Part shown: piece by piece, positions 1-8,668 of the stretch
How the letters are laid out: the number at the start of each line of letters is the position of its first letter
Numbering within the stretch: position 1 is the stretch's first letter
From: Robinsoniella peoriensis
Lineage (GTDB): Bacteria > Bacillota > Clostridia > Lachnospirales > Lachnospiraceae
DNA length: 64,000 nt
NCBI RefSeq assembly: GCF_000797495.1
Contig: NZ_JTGN01000004.1
Coordinates: forward strand, 401,017 to 465,016
Reading direction: 5' to 3'
Translations under genes and position numbers: made by a program
Notes under the pieces: generated by a model
What the model was told of the DNA's origin: nothing
What the model saw: the letters and a program-made list of their open reading frames with translations, nothing else
Database searches by the model: none

Positions 1-248
1 GGCAGTTCAGTGTGAAAGGGGGATGATAAGACGAAATTTTACCTGTTTTCCTGATCACAGACTTAACTGGATGTAGGTACTATAACCACAAATATACTTT
101 AGTAGAATTTAGAGACAGTTCAGAGTGATAACATCCAGCTGGTTTATTGGTTTTTAAGTGTTCTATGCCAATAGCGTACAGCATGCCACAACCCCGGGGC
201 CCAACCATGCTGAGAAAACCAGCTTTGTATCAATAAACTGCATCCCGG

Positions 249-510
249 AAAGAGAAGGGGGCGGATCATGGCAGGCGTTTGGAAGGCGTATAGCAGATCT
301 GAGCATTTACTTACCTTGCCGGAGTGTTTTTTGGTGGATAGTATTCGACTGGCTCCCATCGGATACTAAGCGGGCAGTGAGCTGCGAAATGCATCAGGAT
401 TTCGGAGCGAATGCCCGCGTGCCGCCAAAAAGCGCTCTGGGAAGGTTAGAAAATGCCAGTTCTGCGGTAAGCCTTCCAAACGCCTGCCATGATCCGCCCC
501 CTTCTCTTTT
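249..510. repeat. Near-palindromic MITE-like element
   Basis: Bases 249-287 are the exact reverse complement of 471-509 (39 of 39). Beyond that the similarity continues inward for about 65 more bases per arm with mostly transition differences and small indels, so the arms are about 105 bp around a loop of roughly 60 bp. Transitions in an inverted repeat leave G-U pairs, so an RNA copy would still fold. Pieces of the same family recur near 53680-53738. No transposase is encoded. Open frames across it are by-products of the repeat. A non-autonomous mobile repeat is the likeliest reading; family not recognised. Confidence 0.75.
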
Positions 511-521
511 CGCGCACTACT

Positions 522-545
522 TCCATCTACAAAGCGTCCCCTTCC
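522..545 (+). repeat. Dispersed repeat fragment
   Basis: This 24 bp stretch, containing ATCTACAAAGCGTCCCC, is identical to 53715-53738. Its core also occurs reversed at 18035-18050 (GGGACGCTTTGTAGAT). It adjoins the near-palindrome at 249-510 and may be its outer part. Confidence 0.7.
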
Positions 546-669
546 TCAGCAAAACCCAAATATACATTCCATACCATGTATATTTATGGCTCATATGGTA
601 ATCATAGGTATTGCAGGACAGGCCAATTTGTGCCTGATGTAAAATGTACGGAAAGGCAGATGGAATATT

Positions 670-1101
670 ATGAATGCAAATGCAGAGTTATTAAATTTTA
701 TTTATCAGAATTCGGGAATGGGCGTGGATACGCTAAATCAGCTGCTTGATATTGTGGAAAGTGATGCGTTTCGCAAGCAGATCGAGAGCCAGTTAAAAGG
801 ATACCGGGAATTCAATGAAAAGTCGAAAGCAATGCTGAATGAGAACGGATACAATGAAAAAGATATCAGTGCTTTTCAGAAAATGACATCCAATGTTATG
901 ATTAATGTCAAAACAATGACAGATAAATCAAACAGCCATATCGCGGAAATGATGCTGACAGGAAGTAACATGGGCATTATAGATGCAATTAAGAGCATCA
1001 AAAAATATGAGCATGATGCAGAAAAAGATATTGTTTCACTGATGAAAAAACTTTTGGATTTTGAAGAAAAAAATGTAGAGAAGTTAAAAGAGTTTTTATA
1101 A
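670..1101 (+). CDS. Small all-helical protein of unknown function
   Basis: The 143-residue product is acidic and lysine-rich, without signal peptide or membrane segment. It reads as four or five amphipathic helices (about 2-30, 33-60, 66-90, 94-115, 118-143), reminiscent of a ferritin-like or four-helix bundle cytosolic protein. No metal-ligand pattern (repeated ExxH) is evident, so an iron or oxidase role is not supported. The start is the ATG at 670, with a weak GGAA stretch just upstream. It stands alone between a repeat region and a strong terminator at 1129. I recall similar short proteins in Firmicutes only as hypothetical; function unknown. Confidence 0.75.
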   Translation: MNANAELLNFIYQNSGMGVDTLNQLLDIVESDAFRKQIESQLKGYREFNEKSKAMLNENGYNEKDISAFQKMTSNVMINVKTMTDKSNSHIAEMMLTGSNMGIIDAIKSIKKYEHDAEKDIVSLMKKLLDFEEKNVEKLKEFL

Positions 1102-1128
1102 TTAAAAATAGAATTGACGTAAATCGAT

Positions 1129-1177
1129 AAGCCGGAAATTTGTACATTGAGTAAACATTTACAAATTTCCGGCTTTT
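1129..1177 (+). terminator. Strong Rho-independent terminator
   Basis: A 16 bp perfect stem (AAGCCGGAAATTTGTA at 1129-1144 with its complement at 1160-1175) is followed by TT. It ends the transcript of the small helical protein. Confidence 0.9.
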
Positions 1178-1281
1178 ACTTTGTCTATTCATAGGAGGCC
1201 ATTTTCTGTCCGGAGTGAAAGGCTGCGCTACGCGAATAAAGATAGAAAATACAGAAAATTAAAGGAAAAGCAAGCTTTGTT

Positions 1282-1310
1282 TTGACAATAAAATACCCCT
1301 ATGCTATCAT
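1282..1310 (+). promoter_or_regulatory. Sigma-A promoter of the two-component operon
   Basis: TTGACA at 1282-1287 and TATCAT at 1305-1310 are separated by 17 bp. Transcription would begin near 1317, about 95 nt before the kinase start. Confidence 0.75.
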
Positions 1311-1319
1311 AAATTTTAT

Positions 1320-1410
1320 AGACATCCTGCATCTATCCGTGGGTCTGTCGGCACATAAGCGGTCAGACACGTTCCGGTGCAGGAAATGGTTACTATTGAG
1401 GGTGGGGTAA
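1320..1410 (+). promoter_or_regulatory. Structured 5' leader of the kinase gene
   Basis: CCTGCA (1326-1331) pairs with TGCAGG (1378-1383), and inside it GTCTG (1343-1347) pairs with CAGAC (1364-1368). The nested stems occupy most of the predicted leader. No known riboswitch class is recognised. Confidence 0.4.
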
Positions 1411-3222
1411 GTGAAGATTAAGGATAAGACAGCGGGAAAAAACAGCTTTTTTAACAAGATATTTCTGGTGTATGCGTTGATTACCATCATATCCAGTTTT
1501 GTCTTGTTTCTGATATTAACAGAAAATCTGATAACGATTAAGAAGGATCAGGCGTTGGAGATGAGTGGACAGGTCATCGAATCGGTTGATTCTTTTTTGC
1601 AGTCTAAAATTGTAGATGAAAAATCTATATATCAAAAATTATACAGAGATGATGAGAAGTGGGCTCATCTGATTGAAGAGATTATCAATGAAGAACGGCA
1701 GGATTATTATACGGAGCACTTACAGGAAGTGCAGAAAAATATCACACAGACGGTATATGCCGTAGATAACCAATTTAACGGCACTTTTTTGTATGGAAAA
1801 AATACCGGGAAGATATTGCAGTTTGGATCATTTCAAAACTCGGGGGAATATCAATTTTTTGTGAATACGGTCCATGATTTTGCATATCTGGAAGAGTCAA
1901 AGACAAAACTGGTATCCGCCCGGAATGAATATACGGGTAATAATTCTTTTTCTATTTTTATTTTTGACCCGATCCGTGATCCTGCAAATTTTGCAACTAA
2001 AATCGGGACGATGGCTATGTGTTTTAATGCCAAGAATATTCGCAATTGTTACCGGAGATTTGATAAATATATCAAGGGAAGTGTTTGGGTGATGGATGAA
2101 AATGGAGGTCTGATATATGATTCGTCGTCAGAATATCAATTAGAAGGAGCATTTCCCCAAATGGATCTGCTGATTGAAAGGGACAGCACTTTATCCGGTA
2201 AGGATATGATCTATAATTCTGTTTATAACAGTGAAGGCGGCTATTATGTAATCAATCCCATTCCTATGGCGGCGATTATGGATGATGTCAGGGTCTTGCA
2301 GTACAATATTTTCAAAGTTATGATTCTGGTGCTTTTATGCGCCGCACTTTTGAATTTTATCAGTACAAAGTTTTTTGCCAACCGGGTGAGGGCCATTAAG
2401 GAAACCATGGATCAGGTGAAACAGGGGAAGCTTACTAACTTTAAGAAACAGCGCAGATACCGTGATGAAGTGGGATATATACACTCGGAACTGATTGAGA
2501 TGTGCGCCGTTTTGGATGCCCACATTAAGAAAGAGTATGTCTATCAGCTTCGTCAGAAGGAGATGGAACTCTATGCTCTGCAGGCGCAGATTGATCCGCA
2601 TTTCTTATATAATTCACTGGAGGCAATTCGGATGAACCTGTATATGAAGGGCGAAGAAGAAGCAGGAAAAATGATTTGGATTCTCTCTGATATGTTCCGG
2701 AATATTATGAAAAAAGATGTGGTGGTAACAAACAGGGATGAAATGAATTATGTAAAATCTTACCTGGAGCTATATCGGTTCCGTCTGGGGAACCGCATGG
2801 AGTATGAGATAGAAGTCCATGAGGAGGTTTATCGCTATGCTACCATTAAGCATATTTTACAACCTATATTAGAAAATGCACTGGTACATGGAATACAGGA
2901 TGTAGGCACGGAGGAACATCCCTCCAGAATAAAAATACTGGCAGAGAAACAAGGGGAAGATATTGTATTTACCATTTCTGACAGCGGAAGTGGAATTGAA
3001 ACTGAGAGGCTGCAGGAAATCCGGGAGAATCTGGAAAAGGATGAGCTGTTTCAGAAATCCATCGGAATCTATAACGTAAATAACAGGCTGCGGATTGTAT
3101 ACGGAGACGATTATATGCTGCAGATTTTCAGCAAGGAAATGGAAGGTACAGAAGTAATATTAAAAATAAAAGCAATGAAGAAAAAGGAGTTGGAGAGTTA
3201 TGTACGGGATATTAATTGTTGA
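1411..3222 (+). CDS. YesM-type sensor histidine kinase
   Basis: Membrane sensor of 603 residues. A transmembrane helix at about 15-37 is followed by an extracytoplasmic sensor region to about 300, a second helix near 300-320, a HAMP-like linker, and the His_kinase domain. The phospho-acceptor is H397 in the motif IDPHFLYN, typical of the LytS/YesM group; the ATPase domain has the N-box (ILENALVHG) and SGSGI glycine box. The start is a GTG at 1411 after GGTGGGG. Its last 23 bases overlap the response regulator, so the two are co-translated. Such pairs normally sense extracellular carbohydrate and drive adjacent Lpl-type transporters, consistent with the genes from 5706. The ligand is not predictable. 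Confidence 0.93.
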   Translation: MKIKDKTAGKNSFFNKIFLVYALITIISSFVLFLILTENLITIKKDQALEMSGQVIESVDSFLQSKIVDEKSIYQKLYRDDEKWAHLIEEIINEERQDYYTEHLQEVQKNITQTVYAVDNQFNGTFLYGKNTGKILQFGSFQNSGEYQFFVNTVHDFAYLEESKTKLVSARNEYTGNNSFSIFIFDPIRDPANFATKIGTMAMCFNAKNIRNCYRRFDKYIKGSVWVMDENGGLIYDSSSEYQLEGAFPQMDLLIERDSTLSGKDMIYNSVYNSEGGYYVINPIPMAAIMDDVRVLQYNIFKVMILVLLCAALLNFISTKFFANRVRAIKETMDQVKQGKLTNFKKQRRYRDEVGYIHSELIEMCAVLDAHIKKEYVYQLRQKEMELYALQAQIDPHFLYNSLEAIRMNLYMKGEEEAGKMIWILSDMFRNIMKKDVVVTNRDEMNYVKSYLELYRFRLGNRMEYEIEVHEEVYRYATIKHILQPILENALVHGIQDVGTEEHPSRIKILAEKQGEDIVFTISDSGSGIETERLQEIRENLEKDELFQKSIGIYNVNNRLRIVYGDDYMLQIFSKEMEGTEVILKIKAMKKKELESYVRDINC

Positions 3223-4435
3223 TGATGAGCCAATGATCTGCGAGGGACTGAAAGCATTTGCTGACAGATGGGACTATTCTTTTGAAACGGTGCTGACTGC
3301 ACGCAATGGGGAAGAAGCCCTCGCGGTCATAGCGAAAGAGTCACCCCAGATTCTCATTACCGATATCCGGATGCCGAAAATGGATGGTGTGGAGCTGCTG
3401 CAAAGAATCCGGGAGTTAAAAATGGACATCCATGTTATCGTACTAAGCGGATATGATGATTTTGAGTATGTGCGGGCAATGGCGGTTCTGGGAATTGAAA
3501 ATTATCTTTTAAAACCTGTCAGTCATGAAGAACTGGGACAGACATTAAAAATTGTGATCAAGCATCTGGATCAGGAACGCAACCTGAAAATGAAAGCCCA
3601 GCTGGACATTAATCTCATCCGTGAAAATATAATCAACCGCTGGATGTATGGATCAATTGGAGAAAATGAACTTCAGGAAAGAGCGGATTTTTTGGAACTG
3701 GATTTAGAAGCAGCGTCTTATCAGCCCTGTATTCTGCGTCTTCTTGGAAAAGATATGAAACGGGAGATCGAGCTTAAAAATCAAATACACCGTATTTGTA
3801 TTTCTATTTTGTCTGAAAGATGTGTCTGTTATTATTCGCGTAATTACGATGGGGATACCATAGTGGTCTTCTGCCGGAATGAGGAAGAAAAAGACCAGTT
3901 ACCTATCATACAGGCAATTAACCAATGTGTGGAAATGGTATTAAATGAACTGCAGGTTAAATTGTATGTATTGCTGGGAAGTCCGGCTGAAGATTACTGG
4001 AAGGTGGCAGACAGCTTTGCAAAAGCAGTGGCTGGAGGCATTTATCTGGATAAAATTCCGAATGAGTCAGCTGGGGATGAACCGGAAGAAAGCAGCAACT
4101 CTTCACCGTTTTCCCTGCGATTGGCAAATTATGTGCTGGAGCATTATGAGGAAGATCTGTCCCTGAAATCCCTGGCTCAGCATTTCCGGGGCAATGCAGC
4201 CTATATCGGCCAGATCTTCAAAAGAGACATCGGCAGATCGTTTTCCGATTACTTAAAAGAAATCCGGATTGAAAAAGCAAAAGAGCTTTTGAAAAAGGGA
4301 AATAGCAGTGCGAAAGAAATATCCGCCAAAGTTGGTTTTCAGAATACTACATACTTTTGTGCTGTATTTAAAAAAGAGACAGGGGTTAGTCCCGCAGAGT
4401 ATAAGAAAATATTTGGAGAAAATGCCCGTTTGTAA
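3200..4435 (+). CDS. YesN-type response regulator, AraC output
   Basis: Cytosolic 411-residue regulator. The N-terminal receiver domain has the acidic pair near residues 8-9, phospho-acceptor D55 (ITDIRMPKMDG) and the conserved lysine in YLLKP. A middle region of about 170 residues links to a C-terminal AraC-type double helix-turn-helix (about 305-405, ending in VSPAEYKKIF). It overlaps the kinase gene by 23 bp. By family precedent it activates promoters of the neighbouring sugar transporter; the AT-rich gap at 5451-5705 is the obvious target, but no binding site was identified. Confidence 0.93.
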   Translation: MYGILIVDDEPMICEGLKAFADRWDYSFETVLTARNGEEALAVIAKESPQILITDIRMPKMDGVELLQRIRELKMDIHVIVLSGYDDFEYVRAMAVLGIENYLLKPVSHEELGQTLKIVIKHLDQERNLKMKAQLDINLIRENIINRWMYGSIGENELQERADFLELDLEAASYQPCILRLLGKDMKREIELKNQIHRICISILSERCVCYYSRNYDGDTIVVFCRNEEEKDQLPIIQAINQCVEMVLNELQVKLYVLLGSPAEDYWKVADSFAKAVAGGIYLDKIPNESAGDEPEESSNSSPFSLRLANYVLEHYEEDLSLKSLAQHFRGNAAYIGQIFKRDIGRSFSDYLKEIRIEKAKELLKKGNSSAKEISAKVGFQNTTYFCAVFKKETGVSPAEYKKIFGENARL

Positions 4436-4549
4436 GGACTGGTACATCATTGCGTAATTAACAGTGAATTTAACAATGAATTTAATAATGCTCTGGCTTT
4501 ATCCATTCGGATAAGAAACCGGAAAATAAATATACAGGAGGGATGCAGC

Positions 4550-4906
4550 GTGAAAATACGAGGTGAGTATACATGTCCGTTAGAAATGACACATGATATC
4601 ATAAAAGGAAAATGGAAGCCCATTATTTTGTGGCAGCTTAGTAAAGGCGGATTTTCACTATCCAATCTAAAAAAATCCATTCAGGGGGTCAGTCAAAAAA
4701 TGCTCGTACAGCATCTGAATGAGCTTTTAGAGTATGGGCTGATAGACAAAACAATAAATGACGGTTACCCGCTAAAATCAAACTACTTTCTTACAGAGCG
4801 GGGGAAAAAGATTTTTGAAGCAGTATCAATTATGCAAAGCGTGGGAATAGAAATGATGATAGAAGATCATCGGGAGGATTTTCTGAAAGCACAAGGATTG
4901 TTATAG
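4550..4906 (+). CDS. HxlR-family transcriptional regulator
   Basis: The 118-residue winged helix protein carries the HxlR hallmark TCPLE near the N-terminus (C9 is the conserved redox or electrophile-sensing cysteine), then the KWKPIILW helix and the wing region (VSQKMLVQHLNELLEYGLI). The start is GTG at 4550, chosen from the AGGAGG at 4537-4542. It is followed after 73 bp by a flavin-fold protein that it plausibly controls, a common HxlR arrangement. It probably acts as a dimer on its own promoter; no operator palindrome was resolved in the 114 bp upstream. Confidence 0.9.
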   Translation: MKIRGEYTCPLEMTHDIIKGKWKPIILWQLSKGGFSLSNLKKSIQGVSQKMLVQHLNELLEYGLIDKTINDGYPLKSNYFLTERGKKIFEAVSIMQSVGIEMMIEDHREDFLKAQGLL

Positions 4907-4979
4907 TTACAAAAAAGTGACTTATTTACGATTCTCCATGTCTCACTTATAATAAGGGTAAAAATAAGGAGGTGCTAAA

Positions 4980-5399
4980 GTGAAAGATCCGGTAAAAACA
5001 ATTGGAAATTTAATTGATAAGCAAAGCGTTTCATTTATAAGTTCTGTGGATGAATCTGGCTGTCCAAATACGAAAGCCATGTTACCGCCACGAAAAAGAG
5101 AGGGAATCAAAGTGTTCTATTTTACAACGAATACTTCATCCATGAGGGTGGGGCAGTATAAGAACAATCCTCAGGCATGCATATATTTTTGCGATAAAAG
5201 ATTCTTTAGGGGCATTATGCTGACTGGCACAATGGAGGTTCTGGAAGACCGTGAACACAAAGAGCTGATATGGCAGGAAGGTGATACCATGTATTACTCA
5301 AAAGGTGTGACTGACCCGGATTACTGTGTATTGCGTTTTACTGCCAGACAGGGCAGATATTATAGTAATTTCAGCTCTGAAACATTTGAAATTGAATAA
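4980..5399 (+). CDS. Pyridoxamine 5'-phosphate oxidase-fold (FMN split barrel) protein
   Basis: The 139-residue protein has the split-barrel fold of the PNPOx/general stress 26 group: the first strand region FISSVDESGCPNTKAML, then FYFTTNTSSMRVGQYKNNPQACIYFCD, which in relatives forms the flavin phosphate site. The catalytic identity is unknown; relatives bind FMN, F420 or heme. It is too short and lacks the C-terminal signature for PdxH, so it should not be called pyridoxine biosynthesis. GTG start at 4980 with GGAGGTG seven bases upstream. It sits behind the HxlR regulator and in front of a terminator, so probably a two-gene stress unit. Confidence 0.85.
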   Translation: MKDPVKTIGNLIDKQSVSFISSVDESGCPNTKAMLPPRKREGIKVFYFTTNTSSMRVGQYKNNPQACIYFCDKRFFRGIMLTGTMEVLEDREHKELIWQEGDTMYYSKGVTDPDYCVLRFTARQGRYYSNFSSETFEIE

Positions 5400-5413
5400 T
5401 TTTTGTATAAAAG

Positions 5414-5450
5414 TCTCTGTATCGCCTAACGGCAGGACAGAGATTTTTTT
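5414..5450 (+). terminator. Rho-independent terminator
   Basis: TCTCTGT (5414-5420) pairs with ACAGAGA (5437-5443), followed by seven T residues. It closes the HxlR/flavin-fold unit. Confidence 0.85.
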
Positions 5451-5705
5451 GTTCATAATATGCCGGGTATGAGCGCAAAAACACTATAAAATATATACGA
5501 TATTCCTAACAATAATTTTTATAACAATATATAATTATTTAAATTGTATAAAAAAATAATATGTTCTATGATATTTATAGTAAATAAATGCATGGCACTG
5601 CAAGGTTAGACAAAACGCATGCCTTGATGCATATTCTGGATTTTGGCCAATCAGAAGGAGTGTATTTACCGGGAAAATAAAAGATAAAAAGGTGGAGGTA
5701 AGTGA
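5451..5705 (+). promoter_or_regulatory. AT-rich upstream region of the Lpl-type operon
   Basis: Very AT-rich between 5485 and 5590, with many overlapping TATA-like hexamers, so no single promoter can be chosen. A good ribosome site (GGTGGAGG, about 5691-5698) precedes the start at 5706. It is the likely target of the YesN regulator. No gene seen. Confidence 0.5.
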
Positions 5706-7547
5706 ATGAAAAGAAGAATGAAATCAGTCGTAAGTATTTTGTTGGCAGCAGCTATGGTTTCAACTATGGCAGGATGTGGAGGCGAACAGGAGTCTGGAGC
5801 AGATGCCGGAAAAAAAGTGGATACGGGTGGGAATGCAGATTCCTCGGAAAATGGGAACGATGATGTGGTGACTTTGAAGATGTTCATACGGAATCAGTCC
5901 AAATACACAGGATTGCAAGAGGATCCCGTGGCAAAATATATCGAAGATAAATTGGGAATAAGAATTGAGCTGACCGTAGACTCAAGTCTTGGAAATACAA
6001 CGGCACAAACAAGTACCTTTAATGAACTTCTGGCGACGAAGCTGGCAAGTAACGATCTGGATGATATTATGGATTTTGGTTCACCTGCGGGAAATCCGGA
6101 GATTCTAAATAATCTAAACAGGGCAGTGGAAGCCGGGATGATTATTCCATTAGATGATCTGGCTGCTAATACAGAGCATATCGGAAAAGATCCAAGGCTT
6201 ACCATTCGAAATGAATACCGCAGAGACCATATGTATCAGGACGGACATTTTTACAGCCTGGGCGGCTGGGGCGGAATGGGACTGGATCAATTGCCCGGAA
6301 GTGCCAACTGGGTGCGCTGGGATTTATACAAAGAGATGGGATATCCGGATATTAAGACAGATGAAGAATTTCTGGATATGTTAAAAGAAATGCAGGATAA
6401 CAATCCACAGACACCGGCAGGTGAAAAGATCTATGCTCTGGGCGGGGGTTTTGCGGATCCGCAGGGGATGGGCGATGGATTTGTCAACCGGGATTATCCT
6501 CTCTCCAAAGGTTACGAACCTATCGAAGGAAATTATGCAGTATATTTGAACCATGGGACGAAACAGGTAGAGGCACCATTATTAGATCCTGACAGTTTTT
6601 TCTGGAAAGGTGTAGACTTCTACTATAAAGCTAATCAGATGGGATTGATTGATCCCGGTGCGGTGACCATGAGCAGTTCCGAGTACAAAGAAAAAACGGA
6701 CAAGGGCGGTTATCTTGCTGCTTTAAACGGCTGGCAGGTCATGAATAAAGAAGCACTTCTAGATGGTTTGGGTATGAAAGATTCCGGATATATGCCGATT
6801 AAGATGCTGGATGATGTGCAGTCTATGTCGATTTACTGGGAATCAGTTGTGGGTGGAAATGAATTTGCGATTACCAGTAAGTGCAAATATCCGGAGAAAG
6901 CAATGGAATTTCTGGACTGGTGCTTCTCGGAAGAAGGATCCCGCATGATTACGCAGGGAGCAGAAGGCATGGCATATGAAGTAAAGGACGGTATTCCCAC
7001 GGTTACCGATCAATACGTAGCAGATAATCAGGGCGGCGTGGTAGATATGGCGGAAACATACGGAAAGTGGAAATATGCCGGAATTAACGCCTTCCAGCAC
7101 ATTGATGTAGATTCTGACGGCAATTATATCCAACCTGAACAGACACCGAATCTGGATAATTATACAGCGGTAAAGAAAGATGCCCTGGCATTCTACGGAG
7201 CGGACAGTTTTACGGATTATTTTAAAAATTATAAGACCAGAAGCGGTGAAAAGCTTCCAAATGTGATCTGGTCTACCTACACCAGCGGTATCGGCTCCAA
7301 ACCGGATGATATCAAACAAAAGTATGCCCAGATTAATGAATATATGTATAAAGCAGTATTTAAGCTTGTTTATGCAAAAGATGAAAATGAATTTCAGACT
7401 TTAAAGCAGGAAACCATGGATAAGGTTGCAGGAATGGGTGTAGATGATGTAGTGAAATGGTACACGGACCGTTTTGACCAGCTGCACAAAGATCTGGATC
7501 CCATGATCGACAAAGCTATGACTGCTTATAAAATAGATTTAAAATAA
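5706..7547 (+). CDS. Lpl-type extracellular sugar-binding lipoprotein
   Basis: The 613-residue lipoprotein starts with a basic, hydrophobic signal and lipobox STMAGC (lipidated C24), then an acidic serine/glycine linker before the binding domain. Length and features (DDIMDFGSPAGN region, AITSKCKYPEKAMEFLDWCFSEEG) match the large LplA/YtcQ class of solute-binding proteins that hand oligosaccharides to a two-permease importer without a dedicated ATPase in the operon. The ATPase is presumably a shared MsmX-like protein encoded elsewhere. It is followed after 22 bp by the first permease. Substrate unknown; the GH95 and GH2 genes suggest fucosylated, galactosylated or mannosylated oligosaccharides. 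Confidence 0.92.
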   Translation: MKRRMKSVVSILLAAAMVSTMAGCGGEQESGADAGKKVDTGGNADSSENGNDDVVTLKMFIRNQSKYTGLQEDPVAKYIEDKLGIRIELTVDSSLGNTTAQTSTFNELLATKLASNDLDDIMDFGSPAGNPEILNNLNRAVEAGMIIPLDDLAANTEHIGKDPRLTIRNEYRRDHMYQDGHFYSLGGWGGMGLDQLPGSANWVRWDLYKEMGYPDIKTDEEFLDMLKEMQDNNPQTPAGEKIYALGGGFADPQGMGDGFVNRDYPLSKGYEPIEGNYAVYLNHGTKQVEAPLLDPDSFFWKGVDFYYKANQMGLIDPGAVTMSSSEYKEKTDKGGYLAALNGWQVMNKEALLDGLGMKDSGYMPIKMLDDVQSMSIYWESVVGGNEFAITSKCKYPEKAMEFLDWCFSEEGSRMITQGAEGMAYEVKDGIPTVTDQYVADNQGGVVDMAETYGKWKYAGINAFQHIDVDSDGNYIQPEQTPNLDNYTAVKKDALAFYGADSFTDYFKNYKTRSGEKLPNVIWSTYTSGIGSKPDDIKQKYAQINEYMYKAVFKLVYAKDENEFQTLKQETMDKVAGMGVDDVVKWYTDRFDQLHKDLDPMIDKAMTAYKIDLK

Positions 7548-7569
7548 TAAGGCGAAAGGAGGTAGTTGT

Positions 7570-8502
7570 TTGAAAAATTTAATATGTAATGTCAGCGGCA
7601 GAAATGGCGCTACAAAGCGGAAGCTCTTGCTGATCAGCCTGCCCTTTATTATGTTTATATCGGCATTTTGCTATGCCCCTCTGGCAGGCTGGATTATTTC
7701 TTTTTTTAAATACTATCCGGGAATTCCCCTGAATAAGCTGGAATTTGTAGGTCTGCAAAATTTCAGGATGTTTTTCAGCAATGGAGAACAGGTATTAAAC
7801 GTAGTAAGGAATACATTTGTACTCAGCGGGCTGATTATTATAACATTGCCGGTCCCGGCATGTTTTGCAATTCTATTAAATGAACTTTCCACCAGGCGGT
7901 TAAAAAAGGTGGTGCAGACATTTTCCACCATACCATATTTTATTTCATATGTATTGTTGTATCTGGCTTTTGTGACGATTCTTTCTCCTTCAGATGGAAT
8001 GCTAAATACACTGCTGTATGAAAAACTGCATCTTATTGACCAGCCGTTAAATGTACTTACCAATCCCAAAACGGCATGGACAGTGCAGACCTGTACTTAT
8101 TTATTTAAAAATATGGGTTACAGTGCCATTTTATATCTATCGGCAATAGCCAGTATCGATACCCAGCTGTATGAAGCAGCTGAAGTAGATGGTGCAGGCA
8201 GATTCCAGCGGATGCTTCACATTACGGTTCCCGGGCTGGTCTCTACTTTCGTTGTATTATTGGTTCTGGGACTTGGAAATGTGCTCTCGGGAGCAGGATT
8301 TGAACAGTATTATGTCTTCGGAAATGCCATGGTATTGGATAAGCTGGAAGTAATTGATACCTATACTTATAAAATGGGAATTGTACAGGGAAATTATTCC
8401 TTTGGTACTGCGATGAGTATGATGAAATCGCTGTTAAGTGTTGGGTTATTGCTGTTTTCTAACTCTATCGTGAAGCGTATTCGGGGCAGTTCTATCTTTT
8501 AA
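7570..8502 (+). CDS. LplB-type ABC sugar permease
   Basis: Inner-membrane permease of 310 residues with six predicted membrane helices. The coupling motif EAAEVDGAGRFQRMLHITVPG (around 203-222) is the EAA loop that contacts the ATPase. The start is TTG at 7570 behind AAAGGAGG (7556-7563). It pairs with the second permease at 8669. The 166 bp between the two contain a palindrome and a two-hairpin repeat, an unusually busy spacer for a permease pair. Confidence 0.93.
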   Translation: MKNLICNVSGRNGATKRKLLLISLPFIMFISAFCYAPLAGWIISFFKYYPGIPLNKLEFVGLQNFRMFFSNGEQVLNVVRNTFVLSGLIIITLPVPACFAILLNELSTRRLKKVVQTFSTIPYFISYVLLYLAFVTILSPSDGMLNTLLYEKLHLIDQPLNVLTNPKTAWTVQTCTYLFKNMGYSAILYLSAIASIDTQLYEAAEVDGAGRFQRMLHITVPGLVSTFVVLLVLGLGNVLSGAGFEQYYVFGNAMVLDKLEVIDTYTYKMGIVQGNYSFGTAMSMMKSLLSVGLLLFSNSIVKRIRGSSIF

Positions 8503-8521
8503 GATCACACTGCTTATTTAG

Positions 8522-8549
8522 GAATATCGTAAACCGGTTTGCGATATTC
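8522..8549. promoter_or_regulatory. 28 bp palindrome inside the transporter operon
   Basis: GAATATCG (8522-8529) and CGATATTC (8542-8549) enclose the core AAACCGGTTT; only one base pair of the 14 is broken. It could be an RNA hairpin or an operator, the core being like LacI-family sites. It is not followed by a T-run. Confidence 0.55.
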
Positions 8550-8560
8550 ATGGGTTAAAA

Positions 8561-8668
8561 GTTGAAAGAAAATTGCTAAGTAGAAAGGAAGCCACACTGT
8601 GATTCTTTCAACTTGATTTATTTGTGGCAGTATTGCAGCAAGTCCTGCAATATGCAATGGGTGCAATA
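8561..8668 (+). repeat. Two-hairpin leader repeat, copy A
   Basis: First stem: GTTGAAAGAA (8561-8570) with TTCTTTCAAC (8603-8612). Second stem: TATTGCAG (8631-8638) with CTGCAATA (8645-8652). Then TGCAATGGG and the ATG of the second permease at 8669. Copies B (9583) and C (14577-14680, reversed) share the loop sequence as well as the stems. Confidence 0.8.

Noticed and set aside
71..82. ATGTAGGTACTA, 10 of 12 match to the GntR operator
   Set aside because: Not symmetric, and no pathway gene or promoter lies beside it; such partial matches are expected by chance.
158..601. 147-codon open frame on plus and a 71-codon frame on minus
   Set aside because: Both run through the near-palindromic repeat, have no ribosome site and give low-complexity, cysteine/proline-rich nonsense. 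They are explained by the repeat.
4980..5399. Naming the flavin-fold protein pdxH
   Set aside because: Too short and without the C-terminal PdxH signature; only the fold is supported.
5843..7319. Long antisense frames opposite the lipoprotein and many other genes
   Set aside because: They are shadows of strongly coding plus-strand genes, with no ribosome sites or recognisable domains.
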